DNA of 5,570 nt. Source: Deltaproteobacteria bacterium (lineage in GTDB: Bacteria; Desulfobacterota; DSM-4660; Desulfatiglandales; HGW-15). Under the pieces are notes generated by a model. It saw only the letters and a list, made by a program, of their open reading frames with translations, was not told the origin of the DNA and ran no database searches. The stretch is taken from positions 1 through 5,570 of the forward strand of contig DAOVAK010000220.1 in assembly GCA_030671095.1 (NCBI GenBank), read 5' to 3'. A program made the translations under genes and the position numbers. This document shows positions 1-5,570 of the stretch, piece after piece (position 1 is the stretch's first letter; every line of letters begins with the position of its first letter).

Positions 1-408
1 CTCGATTTGATGATGGGCCTGCAAGAAAAACTCGGGACCGCAATTCTCCTTATTACCCATGATCTGGGTGTTATTGCCGAAGCAGCAAAAAGGGTAGCGG
101 TTATGTATGCCGGGAAGATCGTTGAGGAAACCGACGTCACATCCATATTCAAAGATCCCCTGCATCCTTATACGCAGGGACTGATCCGTTCTGTTCCACG
201 AATAGACATGGCAGGCGAGCAAAATCGCCTGGAAGAGATACCCGGCGTGGTGCCAAATCTCTATTATCTGCCGAAAGGGTGTGCGTTTTTCGAACGATGT
301 CCGGCCGGGAGTAAGCAATGTCAACAGGAGGAACCTAAACTCTTATCGGTAGGCGATGGCCACTGGGTGAGATGTTGGATTTACAAAGATGACCGAAACA
401 CTTCTTGA
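1..408 (+). CDS. dppD: Peptide/nickel-type ABC transporter ATP-binding protein, DppD/OppD-like, C-terminal part only
   Basis: This is the last 135 codons of an ATPase subunit that energises import of peptides or similar ligands from the cytoplasmic face of the membrane. The frame is open from base 1 (Leu-Asp-Leu...), so the true start and the Walker A, Q-loop, signature and Walker B motifs lie upstream of the window. What remains is the switch (H-loop) motif [10 protein letters not shown], with its His near fragment residue 20, and then the oligopeptide-family C-terminal extension starting at [10 protein letters not shown]. The extension ends with four cysteines (fragment residues about 94, 100, 107 and 125) spaced CX5CX6CX17C, a pattern that in DppD-type subunits can bind a [4Fe-4S] cluster. 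Family members are about 320-340 residues long, so roughly 40% is present. The truncation is due to the window edge. The stop overlaps the next ATPase gene by 20 nt, indicating one operon. Whether the ligand is a dipeptide, an oligopeptide or something else cannot be told. Confidence 0.95.
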   Translation, partial: LDLMMGLQEKLGTAILLITHDLGVIAEAAKRVAVMYAGKIVEETDVTSIFKDPLHPYTQGLIRSVPRIDMAGEQNRLEEIPGVVPNLYYLPKGCAFFERCPAGSKQCQQEEPKLLSVGDGHWVRCWIYKDDRNTS

Positions 409-1366
409 AGTTAAAAATCTCAAAAAATATTTCCCCATCGTGAAAGGAATTTTTTCAAAAGTCGTGGGATACGTCTATGCCGTAGATGGCGTGAGTTTCC
501 AGGTGAAAAGAGGGAAGACGCTTGGATTAGTCGGAGAGAGCGGCTGTGGGAAGACGACTACGGGAAAGACAATACTAAAGCTTTTGGAACCATATTCCGG
601 TGAAATCTTCTATGACGATGTCGACATAACTAACTATACCAGAGCGCAAATGAAAGGATTACGCAAAGAGATGCAGATCATCTTTCAAGACCCTTTTTCA
701 TCCCTCAATCCAAGAATTACGGTAGGCAGTATTGTTGGCGCAGCTATAGAAATCCATGACATCGCCAAAGGAAAGGAAAAAGAAGATATTATCACTTCTC
801 TCCTGAAAAAGGTGGGGCTTCAGCCCGAACATATGCGGCGGTACCCGCATGAATTCAGCGGTGGGCAACGACAACGTATCGGTATTGCCAGGTCATTGGC
901 AGTGAATCCGAAGCTGATTATTGGAGATGAACCTGTTTCAGCCTTGGATGTGTCGATTCAGGCACAGATCATCAATCTCCTGAAAGACCTTCAGCTTGAA
1001 TTTGGACTGACCTATATCATAATTGCCCATGATTTGAGTGTTATCAGTCATATTGCCGATGATGTTGCAGTCATGTATCTGGGGAAGATTGTGGAACTGG
1101 GTTCTGTTAAAGAACTCTATTCCACGCCTCTGCACCCATACACGGAGGCCTTGCTCTCGGCCGTTCCGGTACCTGATCCTGCAGTCAAAAAGACCCGGAT
1201 TATTCTGAAGGGCGATGTTCCCAGTCCGACTCATCCACCGTCGGGCTGCCGGTTTCATCCTCGTTGTTCGTACCGATTTGAACCATGCGATCGGATAGAA
1301 CCCGAATTCAAAAGGGTGACAGGAGACCATTTTGTGGCCTGCCATCTGCGTGGTATGCATTCTTGA
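389..1366 (+). CDS. dppF: Peptide/nickel-type ABC transporter ATP-binding protein, DppF/OppF-like
   Basis: This is the complete 325-residue second ATPase of the importer, expected to pair with the DppD-like subunit beneath the membrane permeases. All nucleotide-binding motifs are present: Walker A GESGCGKT (residues 49-56), Q-loop Gln100 in [13 protein letters not shown], signature FSGGQRQR (156-163), Walker B LIIGDE with Asp180 and Glu181, and switch His214 in IIAHDLSV. The oligo_HPY extension begins at [10 protein letters not shown] (about 246-255). It carries Cys287, Cys293, Cys300 and Cys318 in the same CX5CX6CX17C spacing as the upstream ATPase. The ATG at 389 gives the normal family N-terminus ([13 protein letters not shown]) and is the only sensible start, since the next in-frame Met (residue 88) lies beyond Walker A. 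No good Shine-Dalgarno precedes it, so translation is probably coupled to the overlapping dppD-like gene. OppF and DppF cannot be separated by motifs alone. Confidence 0.97.
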   Translation: MTETLLEVKNLKKYFPIVKGIFSKVVGYVYAVDGVSFQVKRGKTLGLVGESGCGKTTTGKTILKLLEPYSGEIFYDDVDITNYTRAQMKGLRKEMQIIFQDPFSSLNPRITVGSIVGAAIEIHDIAKGKEKEDIITSLLKKVGLQPEHMRRYPHEFSGGQRQRIGIARSLAVNPKLIIGDEPVSALDVSIQAQIINLLKDLQLEFGLTYIIIAHDLSVISHIADDVAVMYLGKIVELGSVKELYSTPLHPYTEALLSAVPVPDPAVKKTRIILKGDVPSPTHPPSGCRFHPRCSYRFEPCDRIEPEFKRVTGDHFVACHLRGMHS

Positions 1367-1402
1367 ATTGCACTTGGAATTACAAAAGAAGGAAGTAGCA
1401 CC

Positions 1403-2356
1403 ATGTTTAACTATATCATCAGAAGACTGCTTCAGGCCATTCCCCTTCTCATAGGGGTTTCCATTATTGGGTTTTCGCTCATGCATCTCGCTCCAGGCGG
1501 TCCTCTGGCGGTCTATACCCTAAATCCAACAATCACGGTCCAGGATATCGAAAGGATAAAGGAGGTTTTTGGCCTTGATAAACCTGTCTATATTCAGTAC
1601 CTCAAATGGGCATACGGGATGTTTACCGGCAACTGGGGGTTCACCTTTTTTGGGGGAAGACCAGTGAGAGATGTCATTTTCGAAAGAATCTTTGCAACGT
1701 TTTTGCTGATGGGTTCGGCCATGTCGCTGGCCATTCTTCTGGGAATGCTCATCGGGATCCTTGGGGCTGTCAAGCGGTATTCAGTTTTTGATTATCTGGC
1801 CACAACCGGGGCCATGGTGGCCCTTTCATTTCCTACCTTCTGGTTCGGTTTGATGATGATTTTTATTTTTGCCGAGAAACTCGGTTGGCTACCTTCAGGC
1901 GGAATGATTACCCTGGGCGAGGAGGGAAACATCCTAGACCGTTTGTACCATCTCATCTTGCCAACTGTGGTCCTTGCCCTGGTTCTGGTTGCCCAATGGA
2001 GCCGGTATACCCGGTCAAGCTTTCTCGAGGTGATCCATCAAGACTATATTCGAACAGCAAGGAGTAAGGGGCTTTCAAGAGGGAAGCTCCTTTTCCGCCA
2101 TGCCTTTCCAAACGCAGTGGCACCACTGATTGCGCTGGCCGGTATTCAACTCCCCTGGCTTTTCAGTGGGGCCCTCGTGACAGAGACTATTTTCTCATGG
2201 CCTGGCATGGGCAGACTCTTTGTCGATTCCCTGACCGTCAAGGAGTATCCAATTCTTATGGGAATGATTATGGTCATGGCCTTTGTGGTAATCGTTGGAA
2301 ATCTTTTGGCCGATGTGGCAAACGCCATCATCGACCCGCGGATTCGGCTGGAATGA
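1403..2356 (+). CDS. dppB: Peptide/nickel-type ABC transporter permease, DppB/OppB-like
   Basis: This complete 317-residue inner-membrane subunit forms one half of the translocation channel. The start is an ATG with the ribosome binding site GAAGGAAG 7 nt upstream. The N-terminus (MFNYIIRRLLQAIPLLIGVS) leads into a first membrane helix at about residues 9-28, and MHLAPGGP follows, as is typical of the OppB/DppB family. A periplasmic stretch comes next, containing LDKPVYIQYLKW and GNWGFTFFGGRPV. Further hydrophobic helices lie at about 96-122, 132-157, 183-198, 238-257 and 284-306. The EAA coupling loop that contacts the ATPases is at about 213-243, with Asp214, Arg217, Ala219 and the invariant-type Gly223. 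PSGG (165-168) and the terminal DPRIRLE are also family hallmarks. Its length is normal. It lies 36 nt after the ATPase gene and is most likely co-transcribed with it. Confidence 0.97.
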   Translation: MFNYIIRRLLQAIPLLIGVSIIGFSLMHLAPGGPLAVYTLNPTITVQDIERIKEVFGLDKPVYIQYLKWAYGMFTGNWGFTFFGGRPVRDVIFERIFATFLLMGSAMSLAILLGMLIGILGAVKRYSVFDYLATTGAMVALSFPTFWFGLMMIFIFAEKLGWLPSGGMITLGEEGNILDRLYHLILPTVVLALVLVAQWSRYTRSSFLEVIHQDYIRTARSKGLSRGKLLFRHAFPNAVAPLIALAGIQLPWLFSGALVTETIFSWPGMGRLFVDSLTVKEYPILMGMIMVMAFVVIVGNLLADVANAIIDPRIRLE

Positions 2357-2436
2357 CCTTGGAAATAATTACCACAAGGAACTGGAAAGGGCTTTGATTT
2401 CTGTGCAGGATTTGCAGAATGGAATAGGTACTTATC

Positions 2437-3318
2437 ATGGAGAAGGAAAACAATAAAGAAAAAGAAATCTACGAAACCCAAGCCGTATTCGTTTTCAAGC
2501 GTTTTCTCCGTCACCGGTTGGCCGTAGCTGCGGGAATCGTGGTTATTTTGCTCCTGATGCTAGCTATTTTTGCCCATGTCTTTGCTCCAAAGGACCCGAT
2601 CTTCCTGGACACTTCCAAACGTTTTATTCCTCCTTTTCAGGAGAGGCAATTTATTCTAGGGACAGATGAAATGGGCAGAGACGTTCTAAGCCGTCTGCTC
2701 CACGGCGGCCGCATCTCCCTTATTGTCGGCATAGCTGCCATGATTGCCACTGTTTTTACGGGCTCTATCATCGGATTGGTCTCGGGGTACTATGGAGGGA
2801 GAGTCGACAATATCCTCATGCGTTTCACCGACACCATGCTCTGTTTCCCTCAGGTATTCCTTCTGCTTGTTCTGGCGGCTTTTATCACGCCTACAGTCGT
2901 GTCCATTGCCCTTATCATTGGGCTGACCTCCTGGATGGAGGTTGCGAGAATCATTCGGAGTCAGATACTTTACCTGAAGGAACAGGATTTTGTCCAGGCA
3001 GCCACTGCTCTGGGGGCTTCTGACGGACGGATCATGTTCAAGGAACTTCTGCCAAACAGCATGGCACCGGTTTTGGTTTCGGCTACACTGAACGTTGCCA
3101 ACGCTGTCTTGATGGAGTCCTACATCAGCTTTCTGGGTTATGGGATTCAACCCCCTCTCGCCAGTTGGGGGAACATGTTGACTAATGCCCAAGCCTACTT
3201 CGATCTGTCACCTTGGCTCGCTATCATACCAGGACTAATGATCACGCTCACTGTTATGAGCTTTAACTTCCTCGGCGATGGACTGAGGGATGCCCTGGAT
3301 CCCAGACTCAGGATGTGA
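2437..3318 (+). CDS. dppC: Peptide/nickel-type ABC transporter permease, DppC/OppC-like
   Basis: This complete 293-residue inner-membrane subunit is the partner of the DppB-like permease. A short, highly charged cytoplasmic N-terminus (MEKENNKEKE) precedes the OppC_N-type helix at about residues 28-50. The family-typical LGTDEMGRDVLSRLLHGGR (74-92) follows. Helices lie at about 93-118, 137-165, 207-229 and 258-281. The EAA coupling loop is at about 181-214 (KEQDFVQAATALGASDGRIM and onward, with Gly193). The C-terminus FLGDGLRDALDPRLRM is characteristic of DppC/OppC. The start is fixed because an in-frame TAG (2425-2427) lies just upstream of the ATG and no other early Met exists. The ribosome binding site is weak (GGAATAGG, 8 nt upstream). 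The 80-nt gap from the DppB-like gene is a little long for this pair and holds nothing I recognise. It is the last gene before a strong hairpin. Confidence 0.97.
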   Translation: MEKENNKEKEIYETQAVFVFKRFLRHRLAVAAGIVVILLLMLAIFAHVFAPKDPIFLDTSKRFIPPFQERQFILGTDEMGRDVLSRLLHGGRISLIVGIAAMIATVFTGSIIGLVSGYYGGRVDNILMRFTDTMLCFPQVFLLLVLAAFITPTVVSIALIIGLTSWMEVARIIRSQILYLKEQDFVQAATALGASDGRIMFKELLPNSMAPVLVSATLNVANAVLMESYISFLGYGIQPPLASWGNMLTNAQAYFDLSPWLAIIPGLMITLTVMSFNFLGDGLRDALDPRLRM

Positions 3319-3380
3319 GTCCACCACAAAAACACCACAAGGATTTCGTTCTCCGAAAATCAGTCTATATTCTTATTAAG

Positions 3381-3420
3381 AAAGGCGGAAAGAGTCCAAC
3401 TCTTTCCGCCTTTTAATTTC
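3381..3420. terminator. Bidirectional rho-independent terminator between convergent genes
   Basis: A perfect 14-bp inverted repeat has arms AAAGGCGGAAAGAG (3381-3394) and CTCTTTCCGCCTTT (3400-3413) and a 5-nt loop, TCCAA. The outer T-A of the loop could add a fifteenth pair. On the + strand the stem runs into TTTTAATTT. On the - strand it runs into TTTCTTAATAA, a less regular tract. It sits 62 nt after the DppC-like stop and 51 nt after the binding-protein stop, so it is well placed to end both convergent transcripts. Termination is inferred from structure only and is likely stronger for the + strand operon. Confidence 0.9.
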
Positions 3421-3464
3421 TAATGGAACGTTTTCCCAGATCGCGACTCAAAAATCAGCCGGTG

Positions 3465-5126
3465 TTATCCCCAGTACAAATCCTGAACGTTCCAAGTCTG
3501 GTCTACCACATAGGGATTGACTTTGTATCCTTTGACATCGGATTTCTTGCCGTAGAGGAATTCCCAGCCGAAGATTGGGGCAAAAGGTACCTCATCGTGA
3601 AGAATCTTCTGTATCTTCCGGTAGATTTCCTTTCTTTTGGCGCGATCCTGGGTGACCGCCCCATCCTCTAAGAGCTTATCCACCTCAGGGTTCTCGTACT
3701 GGACGTAGTTGGATCCTGTCTGATACTTTGCCGGGATCTGCTTGCTGTGGCAACGGGCCGTGTAATCCGGGTCCATCCCCACAGTGGGCTCCCAGCCGAC
3801 CATGAGTGTATCGAACTTGGACATGACGCAATAATCACCCCAGACTACCGATGCCGGAAAGTTTTTGATCTCCATTGCAACGTTGATTTCCTTCCAGTTT
3901 TGCTGGATCAGGGCTTCGGCCTGCTCTCTACTCTTTGCACCGGCGGTTGTGGACATGGAGAATTTGAGTTTGACCCCATCCTTCTCGCGAATCCCATCAG
4001 ACCCCACTTTCCATCCAGCGGCATCCAGCAATTGTGCAGCCTCGCGGGGGTTATGGCCGGGATCCTTCAACTCGGTGTTATAGGCCCAGTGGCTGGGATG
4101 GAGATAGGAGAGGGTCCGACTAACGGTTCCGTAGTACACGTCCTTAATCCATTTTTCTTTGTCAACAGCCCAGTACAACGCCCGCCGAACACGAGGATCC
4201 TTAAACTGAGGTTTCCCGCAGTTGAAATAGATAAACTCTACCCATGGCTGGGCTGTGGGTAAGATGTCTCTATCTGATAATTTTTTGGCTTCCTCATACC
4301 TTTCCGGTGGTATACCGTGGAGTCCGATAATGTCGATCTCACCCGTCTTAAACTGAGTGTAAAGCACGGTCTGGTCCGGGACATATTTATGGATAAAGGT
4401 TTTCAGTTTTGTGACATGCCCGTGGTAATCGGGGTTTTTCTTAAATGTGATATGACTTCCTGCAACCCGTTTATGAAACGTAAACGGCCCTGTGCCGATC
4501 GGATTGGCGTTGAAAGGCGCAGTATTGATGTCTGGGACTTTAGATAGGGTATGCTCGGGAATGATGTGCATGTTTTGCCATGACCAGATATAAGGTACAT
4601 AGGGTTTGGAGAGAACGATTTCCACATGTTGGTCGTCTATTACCTTGAATTGCTCGACCAGATCGAACCCAGACCGGCTGCGAACGGCGATTTTAGGATT
4701 GATAATGGTTTTGTACGTAAACTCTACATCTTTAGCAGTGAAGGGATGGCCATCATGCCATTTTATGCCTTTCTTTAATTCGATCTTCCAGACCATACCG
4801 TCTGAGGAGATACCTCCATTTTGGACGCTCGGAATCCTTACGGCCAGGTTGGGGGCAAATACGCCCTTTTCAGTGACATCCCACAAGGCATCAAAGACAC
4901 AGGCTTCAGGGACATTCTCTGTGCCACAGTTGACATAGAGAACCGGATTATATTGAACCGCTTCCTGTGTCATACCGATAATCATATTCGTCTTCTTTGC
5001 TGCATGGGCTGTCGAAGTCAACATTCCTAAAGTGCTGGCCCCGACTGCAGCCCCTACTGTAACCTTTCCTGTGGTTTTGAGAAACTCCCTCCGCGTCAAA
5101 CCTTTTCTTTTTCTAATTTTCATCAT
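3465..5126 (-). CDS. Extracytoplasmic solute-binding protein, family 5 (peptide/nickel/opine type), Tat-exported
   Basis: This complete 553-residue protein captures the ligand outside the inner membrane and hands it to the permease pair. The N-terminus is a twin-arginine signal: a basic n-region, T-R-R-E-F-L-K (residues 11-17), an Ala/Gly/Thr-rich hydrophobic stretch, and a probable signal-peptidase I site TAHA|AKK after residue 42. There is no lipobox Cys, so a soluble periplasmic protein is expected. The family 5 signature is clear at about 113-140, with WKIELKKGIKWHDG, PFTAKDVEFTY. Other family marks are NPIGTGPFTF (208-217), FKTGEID (259-265), DPRVRRALYWAVDKEKW (310-326) and a C-terminal WNVQDLYWG. 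Length is normal for the family. It is encoded convergently to the transporter operon rather than within it. Partnership with those permeases is inferred from adjacency. The ligand (peptide, metal chelate, opine or sugar derivative) cannot be decided from the sequence. Confidence 0.96.
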   Translation of the reverse strand: MMKIRKRKGLTRREFLKTTGKVTVGAAVGASTLGMLTSTAHAAKKTNMIIGMTQEAVQYNPVLYVNCGTENVPEACVFDALWDVTEKGVFAPNLAVRIPSVQNGGISSDGMVWKIELKKGIKWHDGHPFTAKDVEFTYKTIINPKIAVRSRSGFDLVEQFKVIDDQHVEIVLSKPYVPYIWSWQNMHIIPEHTLSKVPDINTAPFNANPIGTGPFTFHKRVAGSHITFKKNPDYHGHVTKLKTFIHKYVPDQTVLYTQFKTGEIDIIGLHGIPPERYEEAKKLSDRDILPTAQPWVEFIYFNCGKPQFKDPRVRRALYWAVDKEKWIKDVYYGTVSRTLSYLHPSHWAYNTELKDPGHNPREAAQLLDAAGWKVGSDGIREKDGVKLKFSMSTTAGAKSREQAEALIQQNWKEINVAMEIKNFPASVVWGDYCVMSKFDTLMVGWEPTVGMDPDYTARCHSKQIPAKYQTGSNYVQYENPEVDKLLEDGAVTQDRAKRKEIYRKIQKILHDEVPFAPIFGWEFLYGKKSDVKGYKVNPYVVDQTWNVQDLYWG

Positions 5127-5131
5127 TTTAC

Positions 5132-5139
5132 CCTCCTTT
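5132..5139 (-). promoter_or_regulatory. Ribosome binding site of the family 5 binding protein
   Basis: On the - strand AAAGGAGG is a near-perfect Shine-Dalgarno. It lies 5 nt before the first ATG (5126-5124) and 8 nt before an immediately following second ATG (5123-5121). Both starts give essentially the same protein, differing by one Met. Spacing slightly favours the second, which would make the protein 552 residues. It is the strongest ribosome binding site in the window, fitting the excess of binding protein over membrane complex usual in such importers. Confidence 0.85.
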
Positions 5140-5224
5140 CTATTGTTTTAAAAAGTGTAAACCGGCCCTCTCTATCACTCCTTCTTCGCATATTCTTATT
5201 CCCATTTTGAGGTGATGATAATCC

Positions 5225-5253
5225 ATTAACTCAAATCTCCCTTGGATTGTCAA
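5225..5253 (-). promoter_or_regulatory. Candidate sigma-70 promoter of the binding-protein gene
   Basis: On the - strand a perfect -35 box TTGACA (5253-5248) is followed after exactly 17 nt by GTTAAT (5230-5225), a 4-of-6 match to the -10 consensus. A start of transcription near 5218 would give a leader of roughly 90 nt ending in the strong ribosome binding site. The position suits the gene, but the -10 is imperfect and the call rests on inspection only. Confidence 0.5.
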
Positions 5254-5305
5254 TGTTTTTCTCAGACGGAATCTTTTGGGAAAAGCCCTTCTGACAGCCG
5301 GGACC

Positions 5306-5320
5306 AGATGGATCCCATCT
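5306..5320. repeat. 15-bp perfect dyad upstream of the candidate promoter
   Basis: AGATGG-ATC-CCATCT is a perfect inverted repeat with 6-bp arms and a 3-bp centre. It lies about 53 bp upstream of the candidate -35 box of the binding-protein gene, where an activator site would often sit. A dyad of this size can also occur by chance, and no regulator gene is visible nearby. Confidence 0.35.
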
Positions 5321-5570
5321 CGGGCCTGCAGGTACGATTTCTGCGCGAAATCCACCGTCCTTGTGTTGGCGGGCCAGAATCCACTGGCCGATAGCCGTCC
5401 TAATCCAAAAAGTCAAAAGTGATTCGCTCCAACATTCTGCCCGATCGATCTTTATTCTGTGCCAGCGTTCTATTCTGTACTTCAAGGAATGGAGCCTCGG
5501 GCCGATCCAGAGGTGGTCATCTATGAGAGAAGAGACATGGGTATCAAGGCTTAAGTCTTCCGGATCTCGA

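Larger units (their letters stand above)
5141..5570. other. Region upstream of the binding-protein gene without a supportable gene
   Basis: This roughly 430-bp stretch holds the candidate promoter and the 15-bp dyad listed separately, plus a smaller dyad CTTTT-GGG-AAAAG at 5273-5285. Several frames are open here: the - strand is open from the window edge down to 5231 and, in another frame, from an alternative start at 5355 to a stop at 5140-5142 just before the binding-protein ribosome binding site. Their translations are rich in Arg, Trp, Ser and Pro, show no domain or motif, and lack ribosome binding sites, so I read them as non-coding. A 43-codon + strand frame ending at 5554 (C-terminus VVIYERRDMGIKA) looks somewhat more protein-like but is too short to call a gene. 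The region may contain remnants of an eroded gene. Confidence 0.5.

Noticed and set aside
938..1486. 182-codon open frame on the - strand
   Set aside because: It is antisense to the DppF-like ATPase and the start of the DppB-like gene, both of which have complete family motifs. Its translation shows no domain.
2686..3192. 168-codon open frame on the - strand
   Set aside because: It is antisense to the DppC-like permease and rich in residues typical of shadow translation. No ribosome binding site or motif was seen.
2371..3343. 10-nt match ACCACAAGGA found about 15 nt after the stop codons of both permease genes (2371-2380 and 3334-3343)
   Set aside because: Only two copies, no dyad symmetry, and different flanks. 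It is most likely chance similarity.
3747..4262. 171-codon open frame on the + strand
   Set aside because: It is antisense to the family 5 binding protein, whose reading frame is continuous and carries the family signature. No independent support was found.
5140..5355. 71-codon - strand frame ending just before the binding-protein ribosome binding site
   Set aside because: The spacing mimics an upstream operon gene, but there is no ATG start with a ribosome binding site, no recognisable motif, and the candidate promoter lies inside it. It more likely is leader and promoter DNA.
5453..5478. Direct repeat TATTCTGT at 5453-5460 and 5471-5478
   Set aside because: Two 8-bp copies 18 bp apart with no further copies and no promoter next to them. 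This is too little to call an operator or repeat array.
5231..5569. 113-codon - strand frame open to the window edge, possibly the C-terminus of a gene lying outside
   Set aside because: Its translation is rich in Trp, Arg, Pro and Gly without any domain, the opposite strand is open over nearly the same stretch, and its 3' end runs through the candidate -35 box. A translated search would settle it.

Overview
The window carries most of a peptide/nickel-type (COG0444/COG0601/COG1173/COG0747) ABC importer locus. On the + strand are the 3' end of a first ATPase gene (dppD-like), a complete second ATPase (dppF-like), and two complete permeases (dppB-like and dppC-like). Facing them on the - strand is a complete family 5 extracytoplasmic solute-binding protein. 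The base composition looks roughly balanced in GC. The binding protein has a twin-arginine signal with an ordinary signal-peptidase I site and no lipobox cysteine. That fits a soluble periplasmic protein of a Gram-negative bacterium, and the general style of the genes would suit a delta-proteobacterial lineage (Desulfobacterota). This is an impression, not something the window proves.

Layout: 1-408 is the end of the DppD-like ATPase, whose Walker A, signature and Walker B motifs lie outside the window. 389-1366 is the DppF-like ATPase, overlapping the first gene by 20 nt. 1403-2356 is the DppB-like permease, after a 36-nt gap with a clear ribosome binding site. 2437-3318 is the DppC-like permease, after an 80-nt gap with only a weak ribosome binding site. 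A strong 14-bp hairpin at 3381-3413 lies between the convergent genes and probably terminates both. 3465-5126 (-) is the binding protein. 5141-5570 holds no gene I can support, but does contain a candidate sigma-70 promoter for the binding protein, two short dyads upstream of it, and a few short open frames.

How it works together: the binding protein would be exported folded through Tat and capture an oligopeptide or a related ligand in the periplasm. It would deliver the ligand to the DppB/DppC membrane pair, and the DppD/DppF ATPases would power import. Both ATPases end in the same four-cysteine pattern (CX5CX6CX17C), which in this family can hold a [4Fe-4S] cluster. The substrate cannot be read from the sequence.

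Overall this is an ordinary transporter locus. Its mildly unusual points are the ATPases-before-permeases order, the binding protein in a separate convergent unit, and the Tat export. I found no sign of a new system, mobile element, CRISPR array or RNA gene.
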